A stretch of DNA of 64,000 nt from Clostridia bacterium UC5.1-1D2 (GTDB taxonomy: Bacteria; Bacillota; Clostridia; Lachnospirales; Lachnospiraceae): contig BBZN01000008.1 in NCBI GenBank assembly GCA_001304855.1, positions 62,001 to 126,000 on the forward strand. The letters are read 5' to 3'. How positions within the stretch are numbered: position 1 is the first letter of the stretch; each line of letters opens with the position of its first letter. The translations under genes and the position numbers were made by a program. Below, piece after piece: positions 8,705-18,453 of this stretch. The notes under the pieces were generated by a model. The model saw nothing but the letters and a program-made list of their open reading frames with translations. It was not told the origin of the DNA and ran no database searches.

Positions 8705-10184
8705 ATGTCAGTGATTCTGGGAATTGACCTGGGGACGTCCAGCGTGAAGGCGATGCTTCTTGACAGCGTGAAGGGAGTGATTGACCTTGAGGCCAGCTCC
8801 TATGAGGTAGACATTCCCGCAGAAGGATATGCGGAGCAGGACCTGAGAAATGGTGGCAGGAGACAAAGATAATCCTTGGAAGGCTTAAAATAAGGCATGA
8901 AAAGGAATTCGGGGAAATCAGCGCCATCGGATTTTCCGGGCAGATGCATGGTATTGTAATCGCAGATGGGGAGGGCAGGCCGCTGAGGCCGGCCATTCTC
9001 TGGCTGGACCAGCGTTCTAAGGAGGAACTTGCAAGGATAAACCGGGAATTAGATTTTGATAAAATGGGAGAAATCTTCTGCAACCGGGCTTTTACAGGTT
9101 TTGCCTTCCCTTCCCTTCTGTGGGTGAAGGAGCATGAGCCTGAGATTCTCCTTAAAGCCAGGGCCCTGCTTATGCCCAAGGATTATATCCGTTTTAAGAT
9201 GACAGGGAAGCTGGCCTCCGACGTGACGGATGCGTCTGCAACCGCCCTCTTTCACACGCCGGGCAGGGACTGGGCCTTTGACATCATAGAAAGGTTCGGC
9301 CTTCCAAGAGACATATTTCCTGTCTGCGGTGAATCCATGGAGATAGCCGGGGAAGTGACCGAGAGCTGTGAGAAGGAATGCGGCCTTAAGGCGGGAATTC
9401 CCGTGATCTACGGAAGCGGGGATCAGATGGCCCAAAGCATAGGCAACGGCGTATTCCGGGAAGGGGAGGTCATCTCGAATATCGGCACAGGCGGACAGAT
9501 TTCTACCTATATAAAAGAGCCCAAGTACGACAGGCAGCTGAGAACCCATACATTCTGCCATGGGCTGGACAGGGCCTATACCATATTCGGCGCAACCCTG
9601 TGCAGCGGCATGTCTTTAAACTGGCTTAAAAACAAGATTCTGGGTGTGGATGATTTTGACTCCATGACGGAGATGGCGGGGGAGATTCAGCCGGGAAGCG
9701 GAGGCTTATATTCCTTCCCTATCTCTCCGGCGAAAGGACGCCCCACATGAATCCCAGCGCAAAGGGGATGTTTTTCGGCTTAAGCTTATGCCAGGACAGG
9801 AGGTTTGCGGTGAGGGCCGTGATGGAGGGAGTTACCTTCAGCCTGCGGGATTCCCTGACCATTTTTCATGAGCTGGGAATTAAGTGCGATACGGTCATCG
9901 CCTCAGGAGGAGGTTCCCACAGCGGCCTTTGGCTTCAGATTCAGGCGGACGTCTTTAACAAGAGAGTAAAGGTATGCGAGGTCAGCGAACAGGCCTGCCT
10001 GGGAGCCTGCATTCTGGCGGGCACAGGCTGCGGGATTTTCGGCAGCATCGAGGAGGCGGCAGTGCGGTTTATCAGCTTCAGGGATAAAGTATATACGCCT
10101 ATTCCGGAGCATGTTAAGATTTATAATGAACAGTACGAGAGATTCAGAGAACTGTACAGGGCAAATGAGCGGTTTATGATTTAG
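8705..10184 (+). CDS. FGGY-family carbohydrate kinase, xylulokinase-like (frameshifted)
   Basis: Starts MSVILGIDLGTSSVKAML, the phosphate-1 ATP-binding motif of FGGY kinases. GFSGQMHGIV and AILWLDQRS follow, then YGSGDQMAQSIGNG and the adenosine motif ASGGGSHSGLWLQI. These segments resemble xylulokinase (XylB) most. The frame breaks near 8841 (AEQD to EKWWQETK) and near 9733 (GGLY to LPYLSGERTPHMNPSA). Restoring one base at each gives 493 residues, typical for XylB. In this operon it probably phosphorylates the ketose released or made by the neighbouring epimerase or hydrolase; the exact sugar is not determined. Confidence 0.87.
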
Positions 10185-10199
10185 GTGAGGTGAATACAT

Positions 10200-11135
10200 A
10201 TGGGAAAAGAAAAAATATTGCTGGATACGGATATCGGAACAGAGGTGGATGACGCCATAACCCTGGCCTATCTGCTGGCCAATCCACAGGCGGAGATTCT
10301 GGGAATCACCACCGTGACGGGAGAGGCTTTGGAGCGGGCCAGGCTTGCAAGCGTCCTCTGTACAATTGCAGGGAGGGATATTCCCATCTACCCCGGGTGT
10401 GAGAATCCTGTTCTCATCCCCCAGATCGAGTTGTATGCGCCTCAGAAAAAGGTGCTGGAGCGGTGGGAGCACAGGAAAGATTTTCCGGCAAACAGGGCGG
10501 TGGCCTTTATGCAGGAGACTATACGCCGGTATCCCGGGGAGATCACCCTGGTGTGTATTGCGCCTCTTACCAATATCGGCCTGCTTTTCTCCATCGACCC
10601 TGAGATACCGTCCCTGCTGAAACGGATTGTTCTCATGTGCGGTTCCCCCACCTACACCAGGTACGACAATACGGGGGAGACTATGAGCGCCATGCAGAAA
10701 AGCGACAGGATCGTCCTGGGAAGCAAGGGCGTCCTTGAGAACAATGCGCTCATCGATCCCCATGCGGCTAAGATCGTTTACCAGGGGGCTGTGAAGGAGC
10801 ACATAACCTGCGGCCTCAATGTCACCAGCCGCCTTATTATGAAGCCTGAGGAGGCGGAGGCTGTGTTCCGCCATCCCATCCTGGAGCCTGTAATGGATAT
10901 AGCAAGAGAATGGTTTAAGGATGAGGAGAGGGTTACCTTCCACGATCCGCTGACAGCCGTGTCACTGTTTCATGAGGATGTGTGTACCTTTGAACAGGGC
11001 AGCATTTCCATAGAGACGGACAGCCCTCTTCTCTCAGGATTTACCTACTGGAGGCCCCAAAAGAATGGAAAACACAAGGTGGCGGTGGATGTGAATAAGG
11101 ATAAGTTTTTTGAACATTTAATGGAAGTATTTTAA
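10200..11135 (+). CDS. Inosine-uridine-type nucleoside hydrolase (IunH family)
   Basis: A 311-residue intact protein. The calcium-binding motif LDTDIGTEVDDA is at residues 8-19, followed by LGITTVTG and VCIAPLTNIGLL; the C-terminal part has FHDPLTAVSLF, matching the conserved HDPLA segment. Family members cleave the N-glycosidic bond of ribonucleosides to base plus sugar. RBS AGGTGAGG precedes ATG 10200, 15 nt after the kinase stop, so it is in the same operon. Its presence beside a sugar importer, kinase and epimerase suggests that the imported compound, or part of it, is a glycoside of nucleoside type. Confidence 0.9.
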   Translation: MGKEKILLDTDIGTEVDDAITLAYLLANPQAEILGITTVTGEALERARLASVLCTIAGRDIPIYPGCENPVLIPQIELYAPQKKVLERWEHRKDFPANRAVAFMQETIRRYPGEITLVCIAPLTNIGLLFSIDPEIPSLLKRIVLMCGSPTYTRYDNTGETMSAMQKSDRIVLGSKGVLENNALIDPHAAKIVYQGAVKEHITCGLNVTSRLIMKPEEAEAVFRHPILEPVMDIAREWFKDEERVTFHDPLTAVSLFHEDVCTFEQGSISIETDSPLLSGFTYWRPQKNGKHKVAVDVNKDKFFEHLMEVF

Positions 11136-11189
11136 TATGTTAAAATGCAGGACACTTCACAGAGTGGTGAAAATAAGGAGGATATAACC

Positions 11190-12065
11190 ATGAAATATGG
11201 AATTTATTTTGCATACTGGACAAAGGAATGGTTTGCCGATTACAAGAAGTATATGGACAAGGTTTCGGCTCTGGGCTTTGACGTGCTGGAAATCTCCTGT
11301 GCGGCCCTGCGGGATGTGTATACCACAAAGGAGCAGCTCATTGACCTGAGGGATTATGCCAGGGAAAAGGGCCTGACTCTTACGGCAGGTTACGGCCCTA
11401 CGAAGGCGGAGAACCTCTGCTCCGAGGATCCCAAGGCAGTGAAAAGGGCGATGGCATTTTTTAAAGATCTTCTTCCAAAGCTTCAGCTCATGGATATTCA
11501 TGTGCTGGGCGGCGGCCTTTACTCCTACTGGCCTGTGGACTTCTCCGTCAACAATGACAAGGCCGGCGACAGGGCCAGGGCAGTAGAGAATTTAAAGGAG
11601 CTCTCCAAGACGGCCGAGGAGTGCGATGTAGTTCTGGGTATGGAGGTTTTAAACCGTTATGAGGGGTATATTCTCAATACCTGTGAGGAGGCTGTGGCAT
11701 TTGTTGACGAGATAGGAAGTTCCCATGTGAAGATCATGCTGGACACCTTCCACATGAATATTGAGGAAACCAATATGGCCGCCGCTATCCGCATGGCGGG
11801 AGATAAACTGGGACATTTCCATCTGGGAGAGCAGAACCGCCTTGTGCCCGGAAAAGGCAGCCTGCCCTGGGGGGAGATCGGACAGGCGCTGCGGGATATC
11901 AATTACCAGGGAGCGGCGGTTATGGAGCCTTTTGTAATGCAGGGAGGAACCATCGGCTCCGAGATCAAGGTGTGGAGAGATTTAGTACCCGACCTCTCGG
12001 AGGAAGCGCTGGACAGAGACGCCAGGGGAGCTTTGGAGTTCTGCAGACACGTATTCGGGATTTAA
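11190..12065 (+). CDS. D-psicose/D-tagatose 3-epimerase-like sugar isomerase
   Basis: A 291-residue TIM-barrel protein of the AP endonuclease 2 fold. It resembles clostridial and Agrobacterium D-psicose (allulose) 3-epimerases along its whole length: GIYFAYWTKEW, LTAGYGPT, LGGGLYSYWPVDF, MEVLNRYE, MLDTFHMNIEE, GHFHLGEQNR, MEPFV. The metal and catalytic residues of that family are in place: E152, D185, H211 and E246. RBS AAGGAGG lies just before ATG 11190. Known enzymes interconvert D-fructose and D-psicose, or other ketoses, at C3. As the last gene of the operon it would move an imported ketose to a central one. The natural substrate is inferred, not proven. Intact gene, followed by a terminator. 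Confidence 0.88.
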   Translation: MKYGIYFAYWTKEWFADYKKYMDKVSALGFDVLEISCAALRDVYTTKEQLIDLRDYAREKGLTLTAGYGPTKAENLCSEDPKAVKRAMAFFKDLLPKLQLMDIHVLGGGLYSYWPVDFSVNNDKAGDRARAVENLKELSKTAEECDVVLGMEVLNRYEGYILNTCEEAVAFVDEIGSSHVKIMLDTFHMNIEETNMAAAIRMAGDKLGHFHLGEQNRLVPGKGSLPWGEIGQALRDINYQGAAVMEPFVMQGGTIGSEIKVWRDLVPDLSEEALDRDARGALEFCRHVFGI

Positions 12066-12192
12066 ACCCGGTTCAGGAAAATTCAAGCCTGGAGCCAAAG
12101 GGGACGTACCGGATACAGGCCCGTCTAAATGCTGCCAAAAACAGGGGAGAAACGCGAAGAGCCAACAGAAAGGGAATCGGGATTCGAGGGAT

Positions 12193-12220
12193 CGCCGCTT
12201 GAAAAAGCGGCGGTTTTTTA
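12193..12220 (+). terminator. Terminator of the sugar operon
   Basis: CGCCGCTT (12193-12200), tetraloop GAAA, AAGCGGCG (12205-12212), then a T-run. An 8-bp stem with a stable GNRA loop. Confidence 0.9.
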
Positions 12221-12319
12221 TGGCCGGATATTGCTCACGCCGCTCTCGGTAACCTCCTGGGGGCAGTGCTTTCAATTTTCTTAAGACTCAATTTACATAT
12301 CGCTATTCCTTAAGAAATA

Positions 12320-12328
12320 TGTTAGAAT
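12320..12328 (+). promoter_or_regulatory. Extended -10 promoter element
   Basis: TGTTAGAAT is an extended -10 box (TG-N-TAGAAT). No good -35 box is visible at the usual distance. It would start transcription ~140 nt before the lipoprotein gene at 12472. Confidence 0.45.
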
Positions 12329-12358
12329 GAATTTTACAGTTACTGTTTGCAGCGGCTG

Positions 12359-12376
12359 CCCCTTCAGGGGTTTTTT
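12359..12376 (+). terminator. Weak leader hairpin with T-run
   Basis: CCCC, loop TTCA, GGGG and six Ts lie inside the presumed leader of the next gene. The stem is only 4-5 bp. An early transcription pause or attenuation signal is possible. Confidence 0.35.
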
Positions 12377-12471
12377 GTGAGTAAAGGGAAGGGAAGGCCG
12401 CGGAAAATTAAGTGCAGCAGTGGGAAATTTAATGTGAACGAAGGAAAAGGTAAGGAAGGATACAGTACTTC

Positions 12472-14061
12472 ATGAAAGGAAACAGCAGACATAGAAAATA
12501 TACAATTCACTTAAAGGCGGCGGGAATAATCGCTCTTGCAGCCATGCTTTCGGGATGCCGGGAGACGGCAGTTTCTGCAGAGGGGCCGGGAACAGCCACA
12601 GCCTCAGAGGCGGTAATCATCCAGGTGCCGGAAACCATTGCGCCTCTGGGGCTGGAGGGCCAGGTTCTGCCAATATCACAGATGTGGATCTGGGGGATGT
12701 GGAACCTGTTCCGGAATATCTTCGGATCGGAGAGCGCCATGAGATCGTCAAGAAACTTCAGCAGCGGCTGATGGACCTGGGCTTTATGGATAATGATGAG
12801 CCACCGACTATTACGGCGAGATGACCCAGATGGCGGTGAAGCATTTCCAGAGGCAGAATGAGCTGCCCACGGATGGAATTGTAGGAAATACGACCTGGGA
12901 CGCTATCATGTCCCCGGACGCAAAATACTATGCGGTGTCCAAGGGCGCACAGGGTGATGACATACAACGGATTCAGCAGCGTCTTTACGAGCTGGGGTAT
13001 CTGGCTGCTGCGGATCTGGTAACAGGCAACTTCGGCGATTCCACCGAGGCGGCAGTCTTAAAGCTCCAGGAGGTCAACGGACTGGAGCAGGACGGCAAGG
13101 TGGGGCAAAAGACCGTTAACCTCATATACAGCGATGAGATCAAGGCTAACTTCCTGTCTTACGGCGAGAAAAGCGATGTGGTGCTGGCCTGCCAGCAGCG
13201 CCTCAGGGAGCTGGGATATCTGACCACCACTCCGGACGGAGCCTACGGCGACGATACGGCGGTGGCCGTAAGGCAGTTCCAGGCCCGCAACGACTTGATT
13301 GTGGACGGTTATCTGGGGCCGTCTACCAGAATTGTCCTGAACAGCTCCGAGGCCAAAGCCAATGGCTGATGCTGGGCGAGCGGGGGGATTCTGTTAAGAG
13401 AGTGCAGGAGCTGCTGAAGAAACACGGATACCTGTCGGCCTCCAGCGTGACCGGGTATTACGGCGAAGCACGGAACGGGCCGTAAAGAATTTCCAGGATC
13501 GCAACGGACTTGGGGTTGACGGTCTGGTGGGACTCCAGACTATGGCTAAGCTTACAGGAGATAACGTAAGGCGGCCTGCGCCGGGAAGCAGCAACACGGG
13601 CGGAGGCAGCGCAGGCGGAGGTTCCGGCACAGGCGCAGGCGGAGGTTCCAGCACAGCGCCGCCGGCACAGAACACGGCTCCGCCGGTTAACGTGCCTGCA
13701 GGCAGCGGCGCGTCAGCCTTATATCCGTAGCTTCCTCCAACTGGGAGCTCCTTACGTGTGGGGCGCCAAGGGACCCAATTCCTTCGACTGTTCCGGATTT
13801 GTATACTGGTGTCTGAACCAGGTGGGAGTAAACCAGAGCTATCTCACCTCCTCCGGCTGGAGAAATGCGGGAAGATATACAAAGATTACCAACTTCAACA
13901 GTATACAGGCAGGCGATATTGTGGTGGTGAACGGCCATGTGGGAATTGCGGCAGGAGGCGGTACGGTTATCGACGCATCCTCCAGTAACGGCAGGGTTGT
14001 GCACAGAAGCCTGAGCCAGTGGTGGGCTAACAACTTTATATGTGCGTGGAGAATTTTCTAG
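12472..14061 (+). CDS. Peptidoglycan-binding NlpC/P60 endopeptidase lipoprotein (frameshifted)
   Basis: The lipobox MLSGC near residue 25 predicts lipid anchoring. At least four peptidoglycan-binding type 1 repeats follow, each with a pattern like QQRLxxLGY, GxYGxxTxxAVxxFQ and DGxVGxxT (about 12740-13560). Then comes a Gly/Ser/Pro linker, and last an NlpC/P60 domain with the catalytic cysteine in FDCSGFVYWCL and the histidine in GHVGIAAGG. It should cleave stem peptides in the cell wall. The frame slips about six times (near 12670, 12810, 13365, 13468, 13722, 13738), each needing one added base; the repaired length is about 531 residues. The two-component genes follow directly, which suggests a wall-stress link. 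Confidence 0.85.
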
Positions 14062-14103
14062 AGGACAAAATTCACAGAAGGATAATAAAAGGAGGGTGCA
14101 GGT

Positions 14104-14799
14104 ATGCAGACGATACTGGTGTGTGATGATGACAAACAGATTGTGGAGGCCATTGACATTTACCTTACAGGTGAAGGCTTTCAGGTGATTAAGGCTTATG
14201 ACGGATATGAGGCTCTGGAATACCTTGAGAGCAGTGAGGTGGACCTGCTGATTGTAGATGTGATGATGCCGGGGCTGGACGGAATCCGCACCACCCTCAA
14301 GGTGAGGGAAAGCAGCAGCATCCCAATTATTATCCTCTCTGCCAAATCTGAGGATGCAGATAAGATACTGGGCCTCAACATAGGTGCGGACGACTACATA
14401 ACAAAGCCCTTTAATCCTCTGGAGCTGGTTGCAAGAGTAAAATCCCAGATGCGCCGCTACACGCAGCTTGGAAACTTAAACCAGCAGTCCGAGGGCCAGG
14501 TTTATAAATGCGGCGGCCTTCAGATTAATGATGATAACAAAGAAGTGGCTGTGGACGGGGAAGTTATCAAGCTGACGCCCATAGAGTACAACATCCTTCT
14601 TCTCCTGGTGAAGAATGCGGGAAAGGTTTTCTCCATCGACGAGATTTATGAGCAGATCTGGAACGAGGAGGCTATCGGCGCAGATAATACGGTAGCCGTC
14701 CATATCCGCCATATCCGGGAGAAAATTGAGATCAACCCCAGGGAACCCAAATACCTGAAGGTGGTGTGGGGCGTGGGCTATAAGATTGAGAAGCAGTAG
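14104..14799 (+). CDS. OmpR/PhoB-family response regulator
   Basis: A 231-residue intact protein. The receiver domain (residues 1-120) has the acidic pair in LVCDDDKQ, the phosphoacceptor Asp in LLIVDVMMPGLDG, and the conserved Lys in DYITKPFNPLEL. The C-terminal winged helix has LTPIEYNILLLL and HIRHIREKIE, ending KVVWGVGYKIEKQ. It resembles VanR in type, but no van resistance genes are nearby. RBS AAGGAGGG precedes ATG 14104. The sensor kinase starts 9 nt after its stop, so the pair is co-transcribed. Confidence 0.93.
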   Translation: MQTILVCDDDKQIVEAIDIYLTGEGFQVIKAYDGYEALEYLESSEVDLLIVDVMMPGLDGIRTTLKVRESSSIPIIILSAKSEDADKILGLNIGADDYITKPFNPLELVARVKSQMRRYTQLGNLNQQSEGQVYKCGGLQINDDNKEVAVDGEVIKLTPIEYNILLLLVKNAGKVFSIDEIYEQIWNEEAIGADNTVAVHIRHIREKIEINPREPKYLKVVWGVGYKIEKQ

Positions 14800-14807
14800 G
14801 TGGTTTT

Positions 14808-17220
14808 ATGACGGAAGACAGAAAACGCTTCAGGCGCAGAAAACAGGCGCTGACAGTATTGCATATGATTTTCGTGATTATAACAGTTGCGGGAATCAGC
14901 GCAATGTATTTAAATGCCAATTACGGAAAGGGCATCAAGTGGATTTACAATGAGGCATATGAGGACTCAGACTCCTTCTGCTCCCAGCTTCAGGGCGATA
15001 TTAATACTCTGTTTACCTATGTTGGCTACAGGGATATGTTCGAGACAAACGGCGCGCTGGATATGCAGAGGCCGATTGTAGTCTATACCGATGGACCAGG
15101 AGCCGAGAAGCAGACCTACACCCTGGATCAGATTGTCCGCTACGCCAAGACCAGGGGATATTATCTGGATGAGAATTTTCAACTCACAGGTCTGCCTATA
15201 TCCATGGACGACGATGAGGACTCCGACAAGGAGCTGTCCATCGATTACCAGGCCTATAATCCTGAGTTTATTAACGGCGACGATATGCCCCGCCGTATGA
15301 CAAAAGAAGATCTGGCTCTGGATATACTGGAACATCTGGGTGAATATTACAAGATATACTATAATTACGTTGAAAGGCAGACCAACCTTCAGTTTCGGAT
15401 CGTCTACACCACGGATGAGGGGACCAAGAAGGTGTATACCAATGTCCCCGACATGACCAGGGAAGAGATTATGCAGTCCGGCAAATTCCTCTACGTCCCC
15501 GGCAACAGCATCAAGATGGAGAGCAATCTGGCGTGATGCCTGTGGATGTGGCATCCTATCTGGAGATCTGGAACCCCGGTGACAATGATGAATACTACCT
15601 GGTGGTAGCAGTGGACACCTCCTATCCCAACACAGATGCCTACTCCCGGGAGGCGGCTGAGTACAGAGACGCCAGAAGCAATTTTATTATGGGAATGGCA
15701 GGCGTTGTGGCAGGAAGCATCGGCGCTCTCATTACCCTGGCCTTTCTGGTGCTGCTGTCGGGACATGTGGCGGAAGGAGGCTCTGATATACGGCTGTTCC
15801 CTGTGGACGAGATGTACACGGAGATCTGCCTGCTGATGTGGGCGGCTGCTACGGCGGTGATCCTCTATTTCGGAAGATATGTGGGAAACCGGTTGATGAG
15901 CCTGTTTTTTGAGGAGAAGCAGTGGCCCTATTGGAGCAAGGTGATAAAGCTGCTGATACTCTACAGCAGCGCTGTGCTCCTTGGCTTCAGCTTAATCCGG
16001 CGGTATAAAGCCAGAACCCTGTGGACGGCGAGCCTTGCAAAGCGGGCCATAGATGCCTCCAGGGATTACGTGGGACGGGCTACCTTTGCGGTGGGCACAG
16101 GATTCTGTTATCTGATGTTTGTGGGCGTCAACACAGCCATGGTCTGCAGCATCCTGTTTCTATATATTTTCCGGGATGAGAAGCTGAGTTACCAGATTAT
16201 GTTCTACGTTTTCACCGTTGTATTTATCGGCCTGGACGGCTGGATATACCATCAGCTGTTTAAGAAGGCGGTGCAGAGGGACTGGCTGGATGAGGCCATA
16301 AGCAATATAGCCAAAGGGGATACCAGCTACCAGATCAGCGTCACCCGCCTCTCCGGCAAGGAGAGGGACATGGGGCAGCATATCAACAACATCAGCACAG
16401 GACTGGACAGAGCCCTTCAGGAGCAGGTCAAAAGCGAGCGGCTTAAGGCGGATCTGATCACCAACGTGTCCCATGATATCAAAACGCCTCTCACATCCAT
16501 TATCAATTACGTGGATCTTCTGAAGCGGGAGAGGATAAAGGATCCTAAGATAGCAGCTTACCTGGAGGTGCTGGATCAGAAGTCCCAGCGGCTGAAAACC
16601 CTTACGGAAGATCTGGTGGAAGCTTCAAAAGCCAGCTCCGGCAATATGAAGCTGGATGTGTCGGACATTGACTTTGTGGAACTGGTACAGCAGACCAACG
16701 GAGAATTTGAGGAGCGCTTTGCCACACGAAAATTGGAGCTGGTGTGCAGCGTGCCTGATGATATTCTCATAATCCGGGCCGACGGGCGGCGGCTGTGGCG
16801 GGTGTTGGAAAACCTGTACACAAATGCTGTAAAATACGCCATGGAACACAGCCGCGTCTATGTAGATGTGGAAGAACAGGAAGGGCAGGCGGTATTTACC
16901 ATCAAGAACGTGTCTGAGAATCCTCTGAATATCAGCCTGAAGAGATAACCGAGCGCTTTGTCAGGGGGGACGTGTCCAGAACTACGGAGGGCAGCGGTCT
17001 GGGGCTTTCCATTGCAAAGAGCCTGACCCAGCTGCAGAAGGGACTGTTCCAGATCATAATAGACGGCGATTTGTTTAAGGCCATGGTTGCTTTTCCTGTG
17101 GAGCGGGTGGAGCATAAGGCCGATAAGGCCCTTTCCGACGGGGGAGGGAATCCCCCTTCGGAAGAGGCGGGGGAGGCGGACCTGGCCGGCGGGGAGCAGG
17201 CGGAGGAAAAAACCCCATAA
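14808..17220 (+). CDS. Membrane sensor histidine kinase (frameshifted)
   Basis: About 804 residues after repair. A first membrane helix lies at residues ~15-37, followed by a ~240-residue extracellular region and several more helices (about 15680-16240). Then come a HAMP-like linker, the HisKA box NVSHDIKTPLTS (phosphoacceptor His) and an ATPase domain with the N-box LENLYTNAVKYA and G2 box EGSGLGLSIAKSL. The usual G1 motif DxGxG is not visible; the region reads IKNVSENPLNISLEEITERF, a variant I regard as family-specific. Two missing bases are inferred, near 15530 and 16945. The C-tail is Glu/Gly-rich. Partner of the response regulator just upstream. Confidence 0.88.
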
Positions 17221-17319
17221 TTCAGAGAGGGCGTAAGGGATTTATCAGCTTGCGTCCTCTTGATTACACCATAGCAAGGACATGAAAAGCCGTTAAGGGC
17301 GGCAAAAATAGTATTTTTG

Positions 17320-18197
17320 TTAAAGTTTCCAATATTTTTTCAGAGCATTTCCTATAAAGGCAGAAGCGCCGGCGCCATACTTTTTATCAGTTGCTTCAAT
17401 CATTGCAGGACTGGATAAATAGCCATCAGCTATCATGCCCCAATAACCGTCACCCAAATCCACATCTGGCTGACATGCGCTTCCTTCAGCAATTAACTCG
17501 CCAATGATTCGTTGTATTTCCTCGCAGGAGACATCTCTGCTCAAATCCGCTGTAAGCCGTTTCATCAGTTCATCGGACCTATCCACATAGCTGTTCACTT
17601 TGTCTTTCATAGAGTACATTTGTTCCATAAGCTCCGGAAATTTTGCCATGTTTTTTTCATCGCTTTGGTGTATTTTTCAATACTCCCAAACTGTTGTATT
17701 GCCATTTTAGCGATTTCGGATTTTTTAGGACTGTCAGATTTAAGGGTTTCGAGAACACGCTTATATTCGTCCAAATTCCCGCCGTATCTTTGAATTTCAT
17801 CTGTATTATTCGCAATAAATTCTTCTAAAGCATTGGTATATTCACTCATATCAAATTCTTTAAAACTCATACAATCTTCTCCTTTTATCAATTTGTCCAA
17901 TAGATTCAATAGACCATTCAGCCTGTCACGCTTTACTTGTATCAGCTTCCTTTGGGCTATAAGAGCACTGGCTTTATCGTAACCAGAGTCTAACATAATT
18001 GCCCGTATGTCTTTCAGCGGAAAGTCCAATTCCCTAAAAAACAATATTTGCTGTAATATCTGCAAAGCGTCATCATCATATAATCGGTATCCTGATTCGG
18101 TAACTTTGCTTGGCTTAAGCAAACTTATTTCATCATAATAATGTAAAGTCCGAATACTAATTCCAGTTAATTCAGATACCTGCTTTACTGTTCTCAT
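17320..18197 (-). CDS. MerR-family regulator with TipAS-type effector domain (frameshifted)
   Basis: The N-terminal MerR HTH reads MRTVKQVSELTGISIRTLHY and continues YDEISLLKPSKVTESGYRLY. A dimerisation helix follows, then a C-terminal domain of the TipAS (antibiotic-binding) type ending GASAFIGNALKKYW. One missing base near 17650, at a T-run, joins the two halves into 292 residues. In TipA-like proteins the C-terminal domain binds thiopeptides or other drugs and the MerR part then activates transcription. RBS AGGAGGGAG precedes the start. Upstream is a MerR-type promoter with a 19-bp spacer, which implies autoregulation. The gene is more AT-rich than its neighbours and sits alone between convergent units, so it may have been acquired. 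Confidence 0.82.
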
Positions 18198-18246
18198 AGC
18201 GCTCCCTCCTGTTTTTAGAAATACCACATAACTTATCTCTGTCATT

Positions 18247-18277
18247 ATAATACATCCTAACGCAACGTGAGAGTCAA
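18247..18277 (-). promoter_or_regulatory. MerR-type promoter with 19-bp spacer
   Basis: On the minus strand TTGACT (18277-18272) and TATTAT (18252-18247) are 19 bp apart, the over-long spacing typical of promoters activated by MerR proteins. The spacer contains CTCACGTTGCGTTAG, an imperfect dyad around CACGTTGCG. It reads into the TipAS-type gene. Confidence 0.75.
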
Positions 18278-18453
18278 TGCTTATTTGAAATTTTCTTTTG
18301 TATTTCTTTGGCAACATCGTCTTGCGCGGTGTTGCAGGCAGTGAAAAGAGAAATGCGGAAACGGAGAAACAAAGAAAAGACGGCATAGCCCCTGTAACAG
18401 CTGCGCCGCCTAATGAAAAAATACTTTTAATTGTGCAAGGGAACAGGGTGGGG

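Larger units (their letters stand above)
12066..12471. other. 406-bp intergenic region
   Basis: No convincing coding frame. It holds the terminator of the sugar operon (12193), then an AT-rich promoter zone with an extended -10 box (12320-12328) and a short GC hairpin with a T-run (12359-12376) that belong to the next gene. Confidence 0.6.

Noticed and set aside
14104-17220. VanR/VanS glycopeptide-resistance system
   Set aside because: The regulator is similar in type, but no vanH, vanA, vanX or vanY genes are near; only a general two-component label is supported.
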